This document shows, piece after piece, positions 16,434 to 24,140 of a stretch of 64,000 nt of DNA. The stretch is from positions 202,295 through 266,294 of the forward strand of contig JAQGMJ010000087.1 of NCBI GenBank assembly GCA_028292405.1, given 5' to 3'. Numbering within the stretch: the first letter of the stretch is position 1; every line of letters starts with the position of its first letter. The notes beneath the pieces are model-generated. The model was not told where the DNA came from, did no database searches, and worked only from the letters and a program-made list of their open reading frames with translations. Made by a program: the position numbers and the translations under genes. This DNA is from Betaproteobacteria bacterium (GTDB lineage Bacteria > Pseudomonadota > Gammaproteobacteria > Burkholderiales > JAEUOS01).

Positions 16434-16820
16434 CTACAGCATGTGGTTGATGCGGAAAACATTGCCTTCCGGGTCCAGCAGCACGGCCTGGTACCAGTGG
16501 TAATAGGTCTCGTAGGGCGCCTTGATCAGGGTCGCGCCGGCGGCCACGGCCACCGGCACCATGCTGTCGACTTCTTCCTTGCTGTCGACGTCGATGTTGA
16601 GCAGGAACTTGACGCCGCGGGTATCCGAATATGCCGAGAGCTTGAGCAGATCGTAAGCGTCGAGCGCGTTGAAGCCGAGGCTGCTCTTGCCGGTGTCGAG
16701 CCCACGAAAAATCGGCGAGCGGATCTCTTCAATTTCCTTGAAGCCGAACACCTTCATGTAAAAACCGGAAAGCGCGACCACATCGCGCGCGAATACGTTG
16801 ACGTAGGAGAGATGGGCCAT
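16434..16820 (-). CDS. VOC superfamily (glyoxalase/dioxygenase fold) protein
   Basis: The 128-residue protein from the ATG at 16820 has one vicinal-oxygen-chelate unit: HLSYVNVFARDVVALSGFYMKVFGFKE, then a middle segment KFLLNIDVDSKEEVDSMVPVAVAAGATLI and the closing strand AVLLDPEGNVFRINHML. The metal-ligand positions of the fold appear as H3 (MAHLSY), and E or N near the final strand (DPEGN), so metal binding is possible but incomplete in a monomer. VOC proteins include extradiol dioxygenases, glyoxalases and epimerases. Its position between a 2OG-type oxygenase and the BMP gene suggests a pathway enzyme rather than a resistance protein. Confidence 0.83.
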   Translation of the reverse strand: MAHLSYVNVFARDVVALSGFYMKVFGFKEIEEIRSPIFRGLDTGKSSLGFNALDAYDLLKLSAYSDTRGVKFLLNIDVDSKEEVDSMVPVAVAAGATLIKAPYETYYHWYQAVLLDPEGNVFRINHML

Positions 16821-16842
16821 TCGTGCTTTGCTTTTTCCTGGC

Positions 16843-17841
16843 CTAGGCTGTTTCAGCAAAGGTGGTCTGCTTGACGAATTTGTTTCGTAGGTGATCGCCG
16901 GAAGAGATCGGTTCGTACTTCGGGCTCTCGCCTTCCTTCAACACACCGGGGAGACAACTGACCATGGCGTCGTAGTTCGGCTGGTGGAAAAATACCAGCG
17001 ACTGGCGCAGCGAATCGCCGGCCTTTTCGCGCGGCGGATTGGCGACGCGGTGCAGGGTGGAAGTCCACTCGTCGTTGGTCCATTGCATCATCAGGTCGCC
17101 GATGTTGACGACGAAGGAATTCGGCGCGATCGGCACCGTCACCCATTCGCCGGCCTTGTTGTGCACCTGCAGGCTGCCGGGCTTGTCTTCGGCCCGCACG
17201 ATGGTCAGGCTGCCGTAGTCGGAATGCGCGCCGGCGCGCAATTGGCCCGGCTGCGGCTCTTCCATCTGGTTCGGGTAGGAAAGCACGCGGAACATGCTGA
17301 TGTGGCGGTCGATCTTGTCTTCGAAAAAATACTCGGGCAGTTTCAGGCCGAGGGCAAACAGCCTCATCAGGTCCGACGACAGGCGCGACATCACGCCGAA
17401 GTACTCGGACCAGCTTTCCCTGAAGTCCTTGATCGAGGGCCATAGGTTGGGGGCGAAGTGCGGGCCTGCGGCCGGGCCGTTGTAGTAAGGCTCGTCCGGC
17501 GGGTTGATCGGGCCGATGGAAAGGGATTCCTTCAGGTCACCCGGCGATTTTTCGCCCAGGCTGTTGGACAGCCCCTCGTCGCCGATCGCGCTGTAGCCGC
17601 GCACTTGGTCGTCCTTCGGCCGCTTCAGCGCCTGCTTTTGCTCCACCGGCAACTGAAAAAAGGCGCGTGAGGTGGCATCGACACGCTTGATCAGTTCCGG
17701 CGAAACGCCGTGGCCGGTGATCACCAGAAAGCCGATGTCGCGGCAGGCGCGGTCCACGTCGGCGGCCAGCTCGGCGCGCTCAGCCGGGCTGCCGGTGTAG
17801 AAAGGCGACATGTCGATAATCGGAACACTCAGCAGCGTCAT
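16843..17841 (-). CDS. 2-oxoglutarate/Fe(II)-dependent oxygenase, isopenicillin N synthase-like
   Basis: The 332-residue protein has both Pfam halves of the family: the N-terminal DIOX_N region (VPIIDMSPFYTG, RDIGFLVITGHGV) and the double-stranded beta-helix. The iron facial triad is H206 and D208 (GAHSDYGSLT) with H264 (STLHRVANP). R279 and S281 (LRQSLVFF) form the R-x-S motif that binds the 2-oxoglutarate carboxylate. Bacterial relatives hydroxylate or demethylate small molecules. It is the first gene of a minus-strand set with the VOC and BMP genes; a palindrome lies 43 bases upstream of its ATG. Confidence 0.91.
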   Translation of the reverse strand: MTLLSVPIIDMSPFYTGSPAERAELAADVDRACRDIGFLVITGHGVSPELIKRVDATSRAFFQLPVEQKQALKRPKDDQVRGYSAIGDEGLSNSLGEKSPGDLKESLSIGPINPPDEPYYNGPAAGPHFAPNLWPSIKDFRESWSEYFGVMSRLSSDLMRLFALGLKLPEYFFEDKIDRHISMFRVLSYPNQMEEPQPGQLRAGAHSDYGSLTIVRAEDKPGSLQVHNKAGEWVTVPIAPNSFVVNIGDLMMQWTNDEWTSTLHRVANPPREKAGDSLRQSLVFFHQPNYDAMVSCLPGVLKEGESPKYEPISSGDHLRNKFVKQTTFAETA

Positions 17842-18242
17842 GGCCTCCCCCTCTCTGGATCAGAATGAAGTGATCAAGGCAAATTGCATGCCATTGGATG
17901 CAAGGGCGCATACCGGGCCCAAACCCGGCCGGCGCGGCAAACCAGGCACTTGCGCGGTGCGCAGCTTCGGGCGGTGCAGGTCAGTTCGGTGCATGGCGCC
18001 GGCGGAGTGGGGGCCGGGCGGCGCACCGTGGGCGGGCGGAAAAATATTTCGCGGCACACCCAAAAGAAAGCCGGGCGCTCAAGGTCCGGCCAACATCCGC
18101 GCATCAATCACGGAACGCGGAAGGAAATGCCTGTTGTTCTGAGTCCAAGTGGGGGTGAAGCTCAAACAGGCACCACCTGCCCAGCATAGGCGCGCTCGAT
18201 GGCAGCCTCGTGACAAGGCCGATGCCGCCCCCCCCGCCAGTC
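17842..18242. other. Gene-free stretch with an operator-like palindrome
   Basis: No convincing gene was found in these 401 bases. A 20-bp palindrome TTGCAT-N8-ATGCAA at 17884-17903 (8 of 10 pairs match) lies just upstream of the Fe(II) oxygenase gene and may be an operator. The rest is GC-rich with no clear terminator. Confidence 0.5.
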
Positions 18243-18677
18243 TCAGCTCAGCCCTGCCACCACGAGGTAGCGCGCCGCCTTGCCCAGCGCCATGTAGATC
18301 AGGCAAGGCAGCCACGCCAGGCGCAGCCATCCCGCGGCGATGCAAAAGGTGTCGCCCACCAGGGGCACCCAGGCCAGCAGCAGCAGAGAAGGACCGTGGC
18401 GCTTCAGGTACGCCTCGTATTTCACCTCGTGGCGATGCGGAATGTAGCGCCCCATCACATAGCTCACCATGCCGCCGGCGCTGTTGCCCAGGGTCGCCAC
18501 CGCGATTGCCGGCCAGAACAATTCGGGATGCAGGCGCAACACCGCGAACAGCATCACCTCGGAGGAGATCGGGATCAGAGTGGCCGCCACGAAACTGCCG
18601 ATCAGCAGCGACCAGAGGCTGGCCTCCCCGGTGAAAAACGCCTGCAGCGTATCCAGCAGCGCCGTGAATTCCGTCAA
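18243..18677 (-). CDS. YqaA-type (SNARE-associated/DedA superfamily) membrane protein
   Basis: The 144-residue protein has four to five hydrophobic segments. The segment SFVAATLIPISSEVMLFAVL near residue 28 contains the conserved P-x-S-E of the YqaA branch, followed by LGNSAGGMVSYVMGRY with the G-x-Y/W-x-G-R pattern common to the superfamily, and PLVGDTFCIAAGWLRL. It sits in the cytoplasmic membrane. DedA relatives act in lipid-carrier flipping and envelope homeostasis; the YqaA branch is not defined. It is divergent from ilvA with 160 bases between the two. Confidence 0.85.
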   Translation of the reverse strand: MTEFTALLDTLQAFFTGEASLWSLLIGSFVAATLIPISSEVMLFAVLRLHPELFWPAIAVATLGNSAGGMVSYVMGRYIPHRHEVKYEAYLKRHGPSLLLLAWVPLVGDTFCIAAGWLRLAWLPCLIYMALGKAARYLVVAGLS

Positions 18678-18760
18678 CGCGCACCGCCGCGACGATGCCC
18701 GAATCGGCGCCGCCGCGCCATCGGAGAGCCGCCGGCCCTGCCTCCCAATCCCATGAACAT

Positions 18761-18810
18761 TTGCCCAAATCCCAAAAAAAGGCTAAATTAGATACCCCTC
18801 CCGGAGGGGT
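18761..18810 (+). promoter_or_regulatory. ilvA promoter with palindrome at the predicted start site
   Basis: A -35 box TTGCCC (18761-18766) and a -10 box TAAATT (18784-18789) are separated by exactly 17 bases. The start of transcription should fall near 18796, inside the palindrome ACCCCTCC-C-GGAGGGGT (18794-18810), which has perfect 8-base arms. It could act as an operator or, if transcribed, as a 5' hairpin. The ilvA ATG is 28 bases further on. Confidence 0.65.
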
Positions 18811-18837
18811 TCCAGAAATCTACCAGGCAAGCCACCG

Positions 18838-20370
18838 ATGCCCGCGACACCATCCCGGTCGAAGACCGATTATCTCCAAAAAATCCTCACCGCGAAGGTC
18901 TACGACGTCGCCCAGGAATCGCCCCTGGAAAAAGCCGCGGCCTTGTCGGCACGCCTGAACAATACCCTGTTGCTCAAGCGCGAGGACATGCAAAGCGTGT
19001 TTTCCTTCAAATTGCGCGGCGCCTACAACAAGATGGCGCATCTGTCGCGCGAGCAACTCGACCGCGGCGTGATCTGCGCCTCCGCCGGCAACCATGCCCA
19101 GGGCGTGGCCCTCGCCGCCAAGCGCATGAGCGCGCGCGCGGTGATCGTGATGCCGGTGACCACGCCGCAGGTGAAAGTGGCGGCGGTGAAGGCGCGCGGC
19201 GGCGAGGTGGTGCTCAGGGGCGACTCCTTCGACGAGGCCTACGAACACGCGAAGGAATTGGAAAAAAAGCAGAACCTCACTTTCGTCCACCCCTTCGACG
19301 ACCCTGACGTGATCGCCGGCCAGGGCACCATCGGCATGGAAATCTTGCGGCAGCACCAGGGGCCGATCCACGCCATTTTCGTCGCCATCGGCGGCGGCGG
19401 GCTGATCTCCGGTATTGCCGCGTATGTGAAGCGGGTGCGCCCGGAGATCAAGGTGATCGGCGTCGAGCCGGTGGACTCCGACGCGATGAAGCGCTCGATC
19501 GATGCGGGCAAGCGCGTGCGCCTGGACAAGGTCGGCTTGTTCGCCGACGGCGTGGCGGTGAAAATGGTCGGCGAGGAAACCTTTCGCCTGACGCGCGAAC
19601 TGGTCGACGAAATTTTGCTGGTCGACACCGACGACATCTGCGCCGCCATCAAGGACGTGTTCGAAGATACGCGCGCGATACTGGAACCCGCCGGTGCGCT
19701 GGCGATCGCCGGCGCCAAGGCCTACGTGGAACGGGAAAAGCTGCGCGGCGAGACGATGGTGGCGGTGGCTTGCGGCGCCAACATGAATTTCGATCGCCTG
19801 CGCTTTGTCGCCGAGCGCGCCGAGGTAGGCGAAAAGCGCGAGGCCATCCTCGCCGTCACCGTGCCGGAGGAACGCGGGTCATTCCGCCGCTTTTGCGAAC
19901 TGGTGGGCAGCCGCAGCGTCACCGAGTTCAATTACCGCATCGCCGACTCGAAGCAGGCGCATATTTTCGTCGGCCTCTCGGTACACGACCGCGCCGACAT
20001 CACGCGCCTGACCAAAACCCTGAACCGGCAAAACTTTAAGACCCTCGACCTCACCGACGACGAACTGGCCAAGCTGCACGTGCGCCACATGGTCGGCGGC
20101 CGTTCGCCGCTGGCGCACGACGAAATGCTCTACCGCTTCGAGCTGCCCGAGCGTCCCGGCGCGCTGATGAAGTTCCTCACCAGCATGCGCCCGGACTGGA
20201 ACATTTCCCTGTTCCACTACCGCAACCATGGGTCGGATGTCGGCCGCGTGCTGGTCGGCATGCAGGTGCCGGGCAAAGAGATGGCGGCCTTTCGCAAGTT
20301 CCTCGATTCGCTCGGCTACCCGTATTGGGACGAAAGCCAGAACCCCGCCTACCGCATGTTCCTCGCGTAA
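18838..20370 (+). CDS. ilvA: Threonine ammonia-lyase, biosynthetic
   Basis: The 510-residue protein has the length of the biosynthetic enzyme with a regulatory domain. K58 in SVFSFKLRGAYNK is the residue that binds pyridoxal phosphate; the phosphate-binding loop IGGGGLISG lies near residue 186. From about residue 330 two ACT-like modules follow (VTVPEERGSFRRFCELVG and YRFELPERPGALMKFLTSM), where isoleucine and valine bind in the family. It makes 2-oxobutanoate from threonine, the first step to isoleucine. Its promoter is unusually clear. A PhzF-family gene follows 11 bases later in the same direction. Confidence 0.96.
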   Translation: MPATPSRSKTDYLQKILTAKVYDVAQESPLEKAAALSARLNNTLLLKREDMQSVFSFKLRGAYNKMAHLSREQLDRGVICASAGNHAQGVALAAKRMSARAVIVMPVTTPQVKVAAVKARGGEVVLRGDSFDEAYEHAKELEKKQNLTFVHPFDDPDVIAGQGTIGMEILRQHQGPIHAIFVAIGGGGLISGIAAYVKRVRPEIKVIGVEPVDSDAMKRSIDAGKRVRLDKVGLFADGVAVKMVGEETFRLTRELVDEILLVDTDDICAAIKDVFEDTRAILEPAGALAIAGAKAYVEREKLRGETMVAVACGANMNFDRLRFVAERAEVGEKREAILAVTVPEERGSFRRFCELVGSRSVTEFNYRIADSKQAHIFVGLSVHDRADITRLTKTLNRQNFKTLDLTDDELAKLHVRHMVGGRSPLAHDEMLYRFELPERPGALMKFLTSMRPDWNISLFHYRNHGSDVGRVLVGMQVPGKEMAAFRKFLDSLGYPYWDESQNPAYRMFLA

Positions 20371-20381
20371 AGACCCGAATC

Positions 20382-21230
20382 ATGAGATACCAATACCGCC
20401 TGCAAAACGTATTCACCCTCCCCGGCCAGACGCTCACCGGCAACCCGCTGTGCGTGTTCGAGGATGCCGAAGGCATGAGCGACGCGCAAATGCAGGCCCT
20501 CGCCCTGCAATTCAATTTGTCCGAAACCTGCTTCATCCTGCCGCCCTCCGGCGGAGCGACGGCGCAGGTGCGGATTTTCACCCCCGGCGCCGAACTGCCC
20601 TTCGCCGGGCACCCGACGCTGGGCACCGCGCACACCGTGCGCGATCTGAAAGGCACTGGCGACCAGATGACACTGGAGACACGCGCCGGCAACATCCCGG
20701 TTTCCGCCCGCGACAACCGCTGGACCCTGCGCGCCAATCCGCAGACCACCCGCCCCTTCGACGCCGAACGCATCGAGACCCTGCTGGTGGCACTCGGCCT
20801 GGCGCGCGACGACCTCGCCGCCGACCCGGTCTGGGTCGATACCGGCATGGAGCAGCTGCTGGTGCCGCTCAATTCGCGCTACGCGGTCAAGCGCATCGTC
20901 GCCGGCGCCGCGCTGGCTGAGTTTCCGAACATCAACGGCAAGGTCTCGGTCTACGCCTTTTCCTCCCTGGACGAGCCGGAGATGCTGGTGCGCTTCTTTT
21001 TCCACCGCACCGCCAGCAACATCGGCGAAGACCCGGCCACCGGCTCTGCCGTCGCCAATCTCGGCGGCTATGTGGTGCATACCGGGCGCAAGCTGCCGCT
21101 GGCGCGCACCCTGCACCAGGGCGAGTTCACTGGCAGGCCTGCCGAGTTGCAACTGGCGGTGGCCGCCGATGGCCGCGTGCTGGTCACCGGCGAGGTGATC
21201 GAGCTGGGACGCGGGCACGTGGATCTTTGA
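20382..21230 (+). CDS. PhzF family isomerase-like protein
   Basis: The 282-residue protein begins MRYQYRLQNVFT at an ATG 11 bases after the ilvA stop. It has the family pattern: TLTGNPLCVFEDAEGMSDAQMQ, LSETCFILPP with the catalytic-type glutamate (E in NLSET), ELPFAGHPTLGTAH and, in the second half, EDPATGSAVANLGGYV. PhzF itself isomerises a phenazine precursor, but most homologues have no known substrate. Nothing here points to phenazine synthesis. Co-transcription with ilvA is likely from spacing. Confidence 0.9.
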   Translation: MRYQYRLQNVFTLPGQTLTGNPLCVFEDAEGMSDAQMQALALQFNLSETCFILPPSGGATAQVRIFTPGAELPFAGHPTLGTAHTVRDLKGTGDQMTLETRAGNIPVSARDNRWTLRANPQTTRPFDAERIETLLVALGLARDDLAADPVWVDTGMEQLLVPLNSRYAVKRIVAGAALAEFPNINGKVSVYAFSSLDEPEMLVRFFFHRTASNIGEDPATGSAVANLGGYVVHTGRKLPLARTLHQGEFTGRPAELQLAVAADGRVLVTGEVIELGRGHVDL

Positions 21231-21246
21231 CGCGCGGGATAGACGC

Positions 21247-21537
21247 TTAGTTGTAACCGGCCTCGCGCTGATGGCGTATAGCGAGCACCAGCGCGATATC
21301 CCTGAACTCGTCGTATCCGTACAAGGCGAGGTATCCGGTCTTTCCTCTCGAAATCACCAGTTCGCGCGTCGGCGGGTCGGCCGGCCGGCCGATCAGGGGA
21401 TGCGTTTTGAGTATCTTCAGGCCATCGAGTATCACGGTCATCGCATCAACCGCCCACGCCGGATTCTGGTGCAGGAGGAAATCGAACAGCCGATCCATGT
21501 CGTCTCGCGCACTTCGGGCATAAATCAGCGCGGCCAT
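21247..21537 (-). CDS. ParE/RelE family toxin
   Basis: The 96-residue protein has the RelE/ParE fold: YARSARDDMDRLFDFLLHQNPAWAVDAM, then a KILKTHPLIGRP segment, RELVISRGKTGYLALYGYD and VLAIRHQREAGY at the end. The final IRHQRE block is typical of the ParE branch, whose members poison DNA gyrase, although some relatives cut mRNA. It overlaps the upstream antitoxin gene by 13 bases, the usual antitoxin-first arrangement. The partner operator is at 21832. Confidence 0.9.
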   Translation of the reverse strand: MAALIYARSARDDMDRLFDFLLHQNPAWAVDAMTVILDGLKILKTHPLIGRPADPPTRELVISRGKTGYLALYGYDEFRDIALVLAIRHQREAGYN

Positions 21538-21809
21538 TTCTTCAGCTTGAGTTTGGGTGGCTTTTCACCGCGCATCTTCGCCTCGAAATAGGCTGCCACG
21601 TCTTCGGCCGCATAGCCTTCCCGCGTGCGATCGAACTCCCTTTGCGCCTCCAGCGCCGACTCGACGAACTCCCGCCGCTTTTCCTGGGCCGTCACCCCCT
21701 GCTCCAGAATCTCCAGCATCAGCGCATGCGGTGAACGATCCGATTTTTCCGCGACCTGGGCAATCCGGCTTTTCAACTCTTCCGGCAGTTTCAGCGAAGT
21801 GGTGGACAT
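21525..21809 (-). CDS. Ribbon-helix-helix antitoxin, ParD/CopG type
   Basis: The 94-residue protein starts MSTTSLKLPEELKSRIAQ at the ATG at 21809; the longer open frame up to 21893 would run through the operator and is rejected. Residues 1-45 form the DNA-binding ribbon-helix-helix (TSLKLPEELKSRI, then SPHALMLEILEQGV). The rest is a charged helical tail ending KLKLKKWPR that should wrap the toxin. The 21832-21849 palindrome 22 bases upstream of the ATG is the expected site of autorepression. Confidence 0.9.
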   Translation of the reverse strand: MSTTSLKLPEELKSRIAQVAEKSDRSPHALMLEILEQGVTAQEKRREFVESALEAQREFDRTREGYAAEDVAAYFEAKMRGEKPPKLKLKKWPR

Positions 21810-21831
21810 GACGACAGGCTCCGGACCAAAA

Positions 21832-21849
21832 GTGTTACCATGGTAACAC
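21832..21849. promoter_or_regulatory. Toxin-antitoxin operator, perfect 18-bp palindrome
   Basis: GTGTTACCATGGTAACAC reads the same on both strands without a mismatch. It lies 22 bases upstream of the antitoxin ATG and 43 bases upstream of the divergent FAD monooxygenase ATG, so binding by the ribbon-helix-helix protein could influence both. Confidence 0.8.
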
Positions 21850-21892
21850 CCAAAGCCATCGAGTCGCAACAGAGCGGCCGGCCACAAGCACA

Positions 21893-23155
21893 ATGAACGT
21901 CACCATTCTCGGAGGAGGCATCGGCGGACTCACCACCGCCCTCTCCCTGCACGCCGCCGGCATTAGTTGCCGCGTCTACGAGGCCGTGTCCGAAATCCGC
22001 CCGCTGGGCGTCGGCATCAACCTGCTGCCGCACTCGGTGCGCGAACTCAGCGAGCTGGGCCTGCTGCCGGCGCTGGAGCGCATGGGCATCCGCACCCAGG
22101 AAGTGGTCTACGCCACCAAGCGCGGCGAGATGGTCTGGCGCGAGCCGCGCGGCGAATTCGCCGGCTACCGCTGGCCGCAGTTCTCGGTGCATCGCGGGCA
22201 TTTGCAGATGATGCTGCTCGACGCGGTGAAGGAGCGCCTGGGCGACAACGCCGTCTTCACCGGGCATGAAGCCATCGACATCACGCAGGACGCCGGCAGC
22301 GCCACCGTGCACTTCAAGCCGCGCGATGGCGTCACGCCGGCGCCAGTGAGCGGCGACGCGGTGATCGCCAGCGACGGCATCCACTCGACCATTCGCGGCC
22401 TCTTCTATCCCGACGAAGGTCCGCCGAAATGGAGCCGGCGCATTCTCTGGCGCGGCACCACCATCGGCAGGCCCTTTCTCACCGGCGCCTCGATGGTGCT
22501 GGCCGGCCACGCCTGGCAAAAGTGGGTGACCTACCCGATCAGCAACCTCGAAGACGGCACGCAGCTGATCAACTGGATCGCCGAGCGCACCTTCGAGGCC
22601 ACCACCATGCACGCGCCGGAAGACTGGAGCCGCCCGGGCAAGCTGGAAGATTTCCTGCCGGCCTTCGAAGACTGGAATTTCCCCTGGATGCCGGTGCCCG
22701 ACATCGTGCGCGGCGCGCAAAAAATCTACGAGTACCCGATGAGCGACCGCGACGCTGTCTCTTCCTGGATATTCGGCCGCGTCGCGCTGCTGGGCGACGC
22801 CGCCCATGCGATGTACCCGATCGGCTCCAACGGCGCCTCGCAGGCGGTGCTGGACGCGCGCCAGCTCGCCTACGAACTCGCGTCGCGCGACAACATCGAC
22901 GAGGCGCTCGCCGCCTATGACGCGCTGCGCCGCCCGGCCACGGCAAAGCTGCTCGAACTCACCCGCGCCGAAGGCCCGGATGCAATTCTGAAAGTAGTGG
23001 AAGAGCGCGCTCCGGATGGCTTCGACGATCTCGACAAGATCGTGCCGCCGGCCGAGCGCGAAGCCTTCGCCGCGCGCTACAAAAACGCCGCCGGCTTCGA
23101 CCGCGAAGCCCTCAACGGCAAGCCCTCGCTGGCGCCGCCCAAGCGCAAGCAGTAG
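21893..23155 (+). CDS. FAD-dependent aromatic monooxygenase (salicylate hydroxylase-like)
   Basis: The 420-residue protein opens with the dinucleotide-binding motif VTILGGGIGGLTTALSLHAAG. The middle DG segment appears as DAVIASDGIHSTIRG, and the FAD-ribityl motif is GDAAHAMYPIGSNGASQA near residue 300. This is a class A flavoprotein hydroxylase that uses NAD(P)H and oxygen to hydroxylate a phenolic or related ring. The substrate is unknown. Its stop codon lies inside a hairpin shared with the convergent ttcA gene. No adjacent ring-cleavage gene is present. Confidence 0.9.
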   Translation: MNVTILGGGIGGLTTALSLHAAGISCRVYEAVSEIRPLGVGINLLPHSVRELSELGLLPALERMGIRTQEVVYATKRGEMVWREPRGEFAGYRWPQFSVHRGHLQMMLLDAVKERLGDNAVFTGHEAIDITQDAGSATVHFKPRDGVTPAPVSGDAVIASDGIHSTIRGLFYPDEGPPKWSRRILWRGTTIGRPFLTGASMVLAGHAWQKWVTYPISNLEDGTQLINWIAERTFEATTMHAPEDWSRPGKLEDFLPAFEDWNFPWMPVPDIVRGAQKIYEYPMSDRDAVSSWIFGRVALLGDAAHAMYPIGSNGASQAVLDARQLAYELASRDNIDEALAAYDALRRPATAKLLELTRAEGPDAILKVVEERAPDGFDDLDKIVPPAEREAFAARYKNAAGFDREALNGKPSLAPPKRKQ

Positions 23156-23169
23156 CCTGCCAGGCTACT
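23151..23169. terminator. Palindrome spanning both convergent stop codons
   Basis: AGTAGCCT (23151-23158) and AGGCTACT (23162-23169) are perfect inverted repeats with a 3-base centre. The arms contain the TAG of the FAD monooxygenase gene and the TAG of ttcA. There is no T-run, so it is a weak terminator candidate or a transcript-end stabiliser. Confidence 0.45.
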
Positions 23170-24130
23170 CCTCGATCTCGCTTTTCATCAGCCGGTTGAA
23201 ACTCACCGTCGCGATATCGCCGGCCGGCGCGCAGGGCTCTTCGTCGAAAGCAATATCGCCGCTCGCATCCGCCTCACCGGTCACCTTGAGCGAGGCGAAG
23301 GGATGCAGATTGCGGTCCATCAGGTGCGAAGGCGTGATGTTGGCAAAGCTGGTGAAAATCGACTCGACGCGCCCGGGGTACTTGCGGTCCCACTCGCGCA
23401 GCATCGCCTTGATCTCCTTGCGCTTCAGGTTCTCCTGCGAGCCGCACAGGTCGCAGGGAATGATCGGGAACTGCTTTTCCTCGGCATAGCGCGTCAGGTC
23501 CGCCTCGTTGTTGTAAGCCAGCGGGCGGATGATGATGTTCTTGCCGTCGTCGGACATCAGCTTGGGCGGCATGCCCTTGAGCTTGCCGCCGAAGAACATG
23601 TTGAGGAACACCGTTTCCATGATGTCGTCGCGATGGTGGCCCAGCGCGATCTTGGTCGCCCCAAGCTCGCCCGCCACCCGGTAGAGAATGCCGCGGCGCA
23701 GGCGCGAGCATAGTGAGCACGTCGTCTTGCCCTCGGGGATCAGGCGCTTGACGATGGAGTAGGTGTCCTGGTTCTCGATATGAAACGCCACGCCGCGCTT
23801 TTTCAGATACTCCGGCAATACATGTTCGGGGAAGTTCGGCTGCTTCTGGTCCAGGTTCACCGCGATGATGTCGAAGTCGATCGGCGCGCGCTCCTTCAAA
23901 ATCAGCAGCATCTCCAGCATGCTGTAGCTGTCCTTGCCGCCGGAAAGGCAGACCATCACGCGGTCGCCGTTTTCGATCATGTTGAAATCGACGATCGCCT
24001 GACCGGTCAGGCGCACCAGGCGCTTTTCCAGCTTGTTCAGTTCGAAGGCGCGCTTTTGCTCGCGGCGCGCCGGGTCGCGGACGGACGGCGCAACAGTGGC
24101 AACAGAGGAATCGGCAATCACGGCACTCAT
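23165..24130 (-). CDS. ttcA: tRNA 2-thiocytidine biosynthesis protein
   Basis: The 321-residue protein has the ATP pyrophosphatase loop CLSGGKDSYSML at residues 61-72. The iron-sulfur cysteines are visible as TTCSLCSRLRRG (C-x-x-C) and PCDLCGSQEN, with RRDFT-independent TtcA context LGHHRDDIMETVFLNMFFGG. It adds sulfur to cytidine 32 of certain tRNAs in the cytoplasm. Length and motifs are normal. A pteridine-reductase-like gene lies directly upstream (ten bases) on the same strand, so the two may be co-transcribed. Confidence 0.96.
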   Translation of the reverse strand: MSAVIADSSVATVAPSVRDPARREQKRAFELNKLEKRLVRLTGQAIVDFNMIENGDRVMVCLSGGKDSYSMLEMLLILKERAPIDFDIIAVNLDQKQPNFPEHVLPEYLKKRGVAFHIENQDTYSIVKRLIPEGKTTCSLCSRLRRGILYRVAGELGATKIALGHHRDDIMETVFLNMFFGGKLKGMPPKLMSDDGKNIIIRPLAYNNEADLTRYAEEKQFPIIPCDLCGSQENLKRKEIKAMLREWDRKYPGRVESIFTSFANITPSHLMDRNLHPFASLKVTGEADASGDIAFDEEPCAPAGDIATVSFNRLMKSEIEE

Positions 24131-24140
24131 GGTTCAGCTC

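Noticed and set aside
1..17841. Complete phage, transposon or integrative element around the catabolic island
   Set aside because: No integrase, transposase, tRNA-associated repeat or flanking direct repeat was seen, and composition is like the rest of the window.
20382..21230. Phenazine biosynthesis gene
   Set aside because: PhzF homologues are widespread outside phenazine producers and no other phz gene is present.
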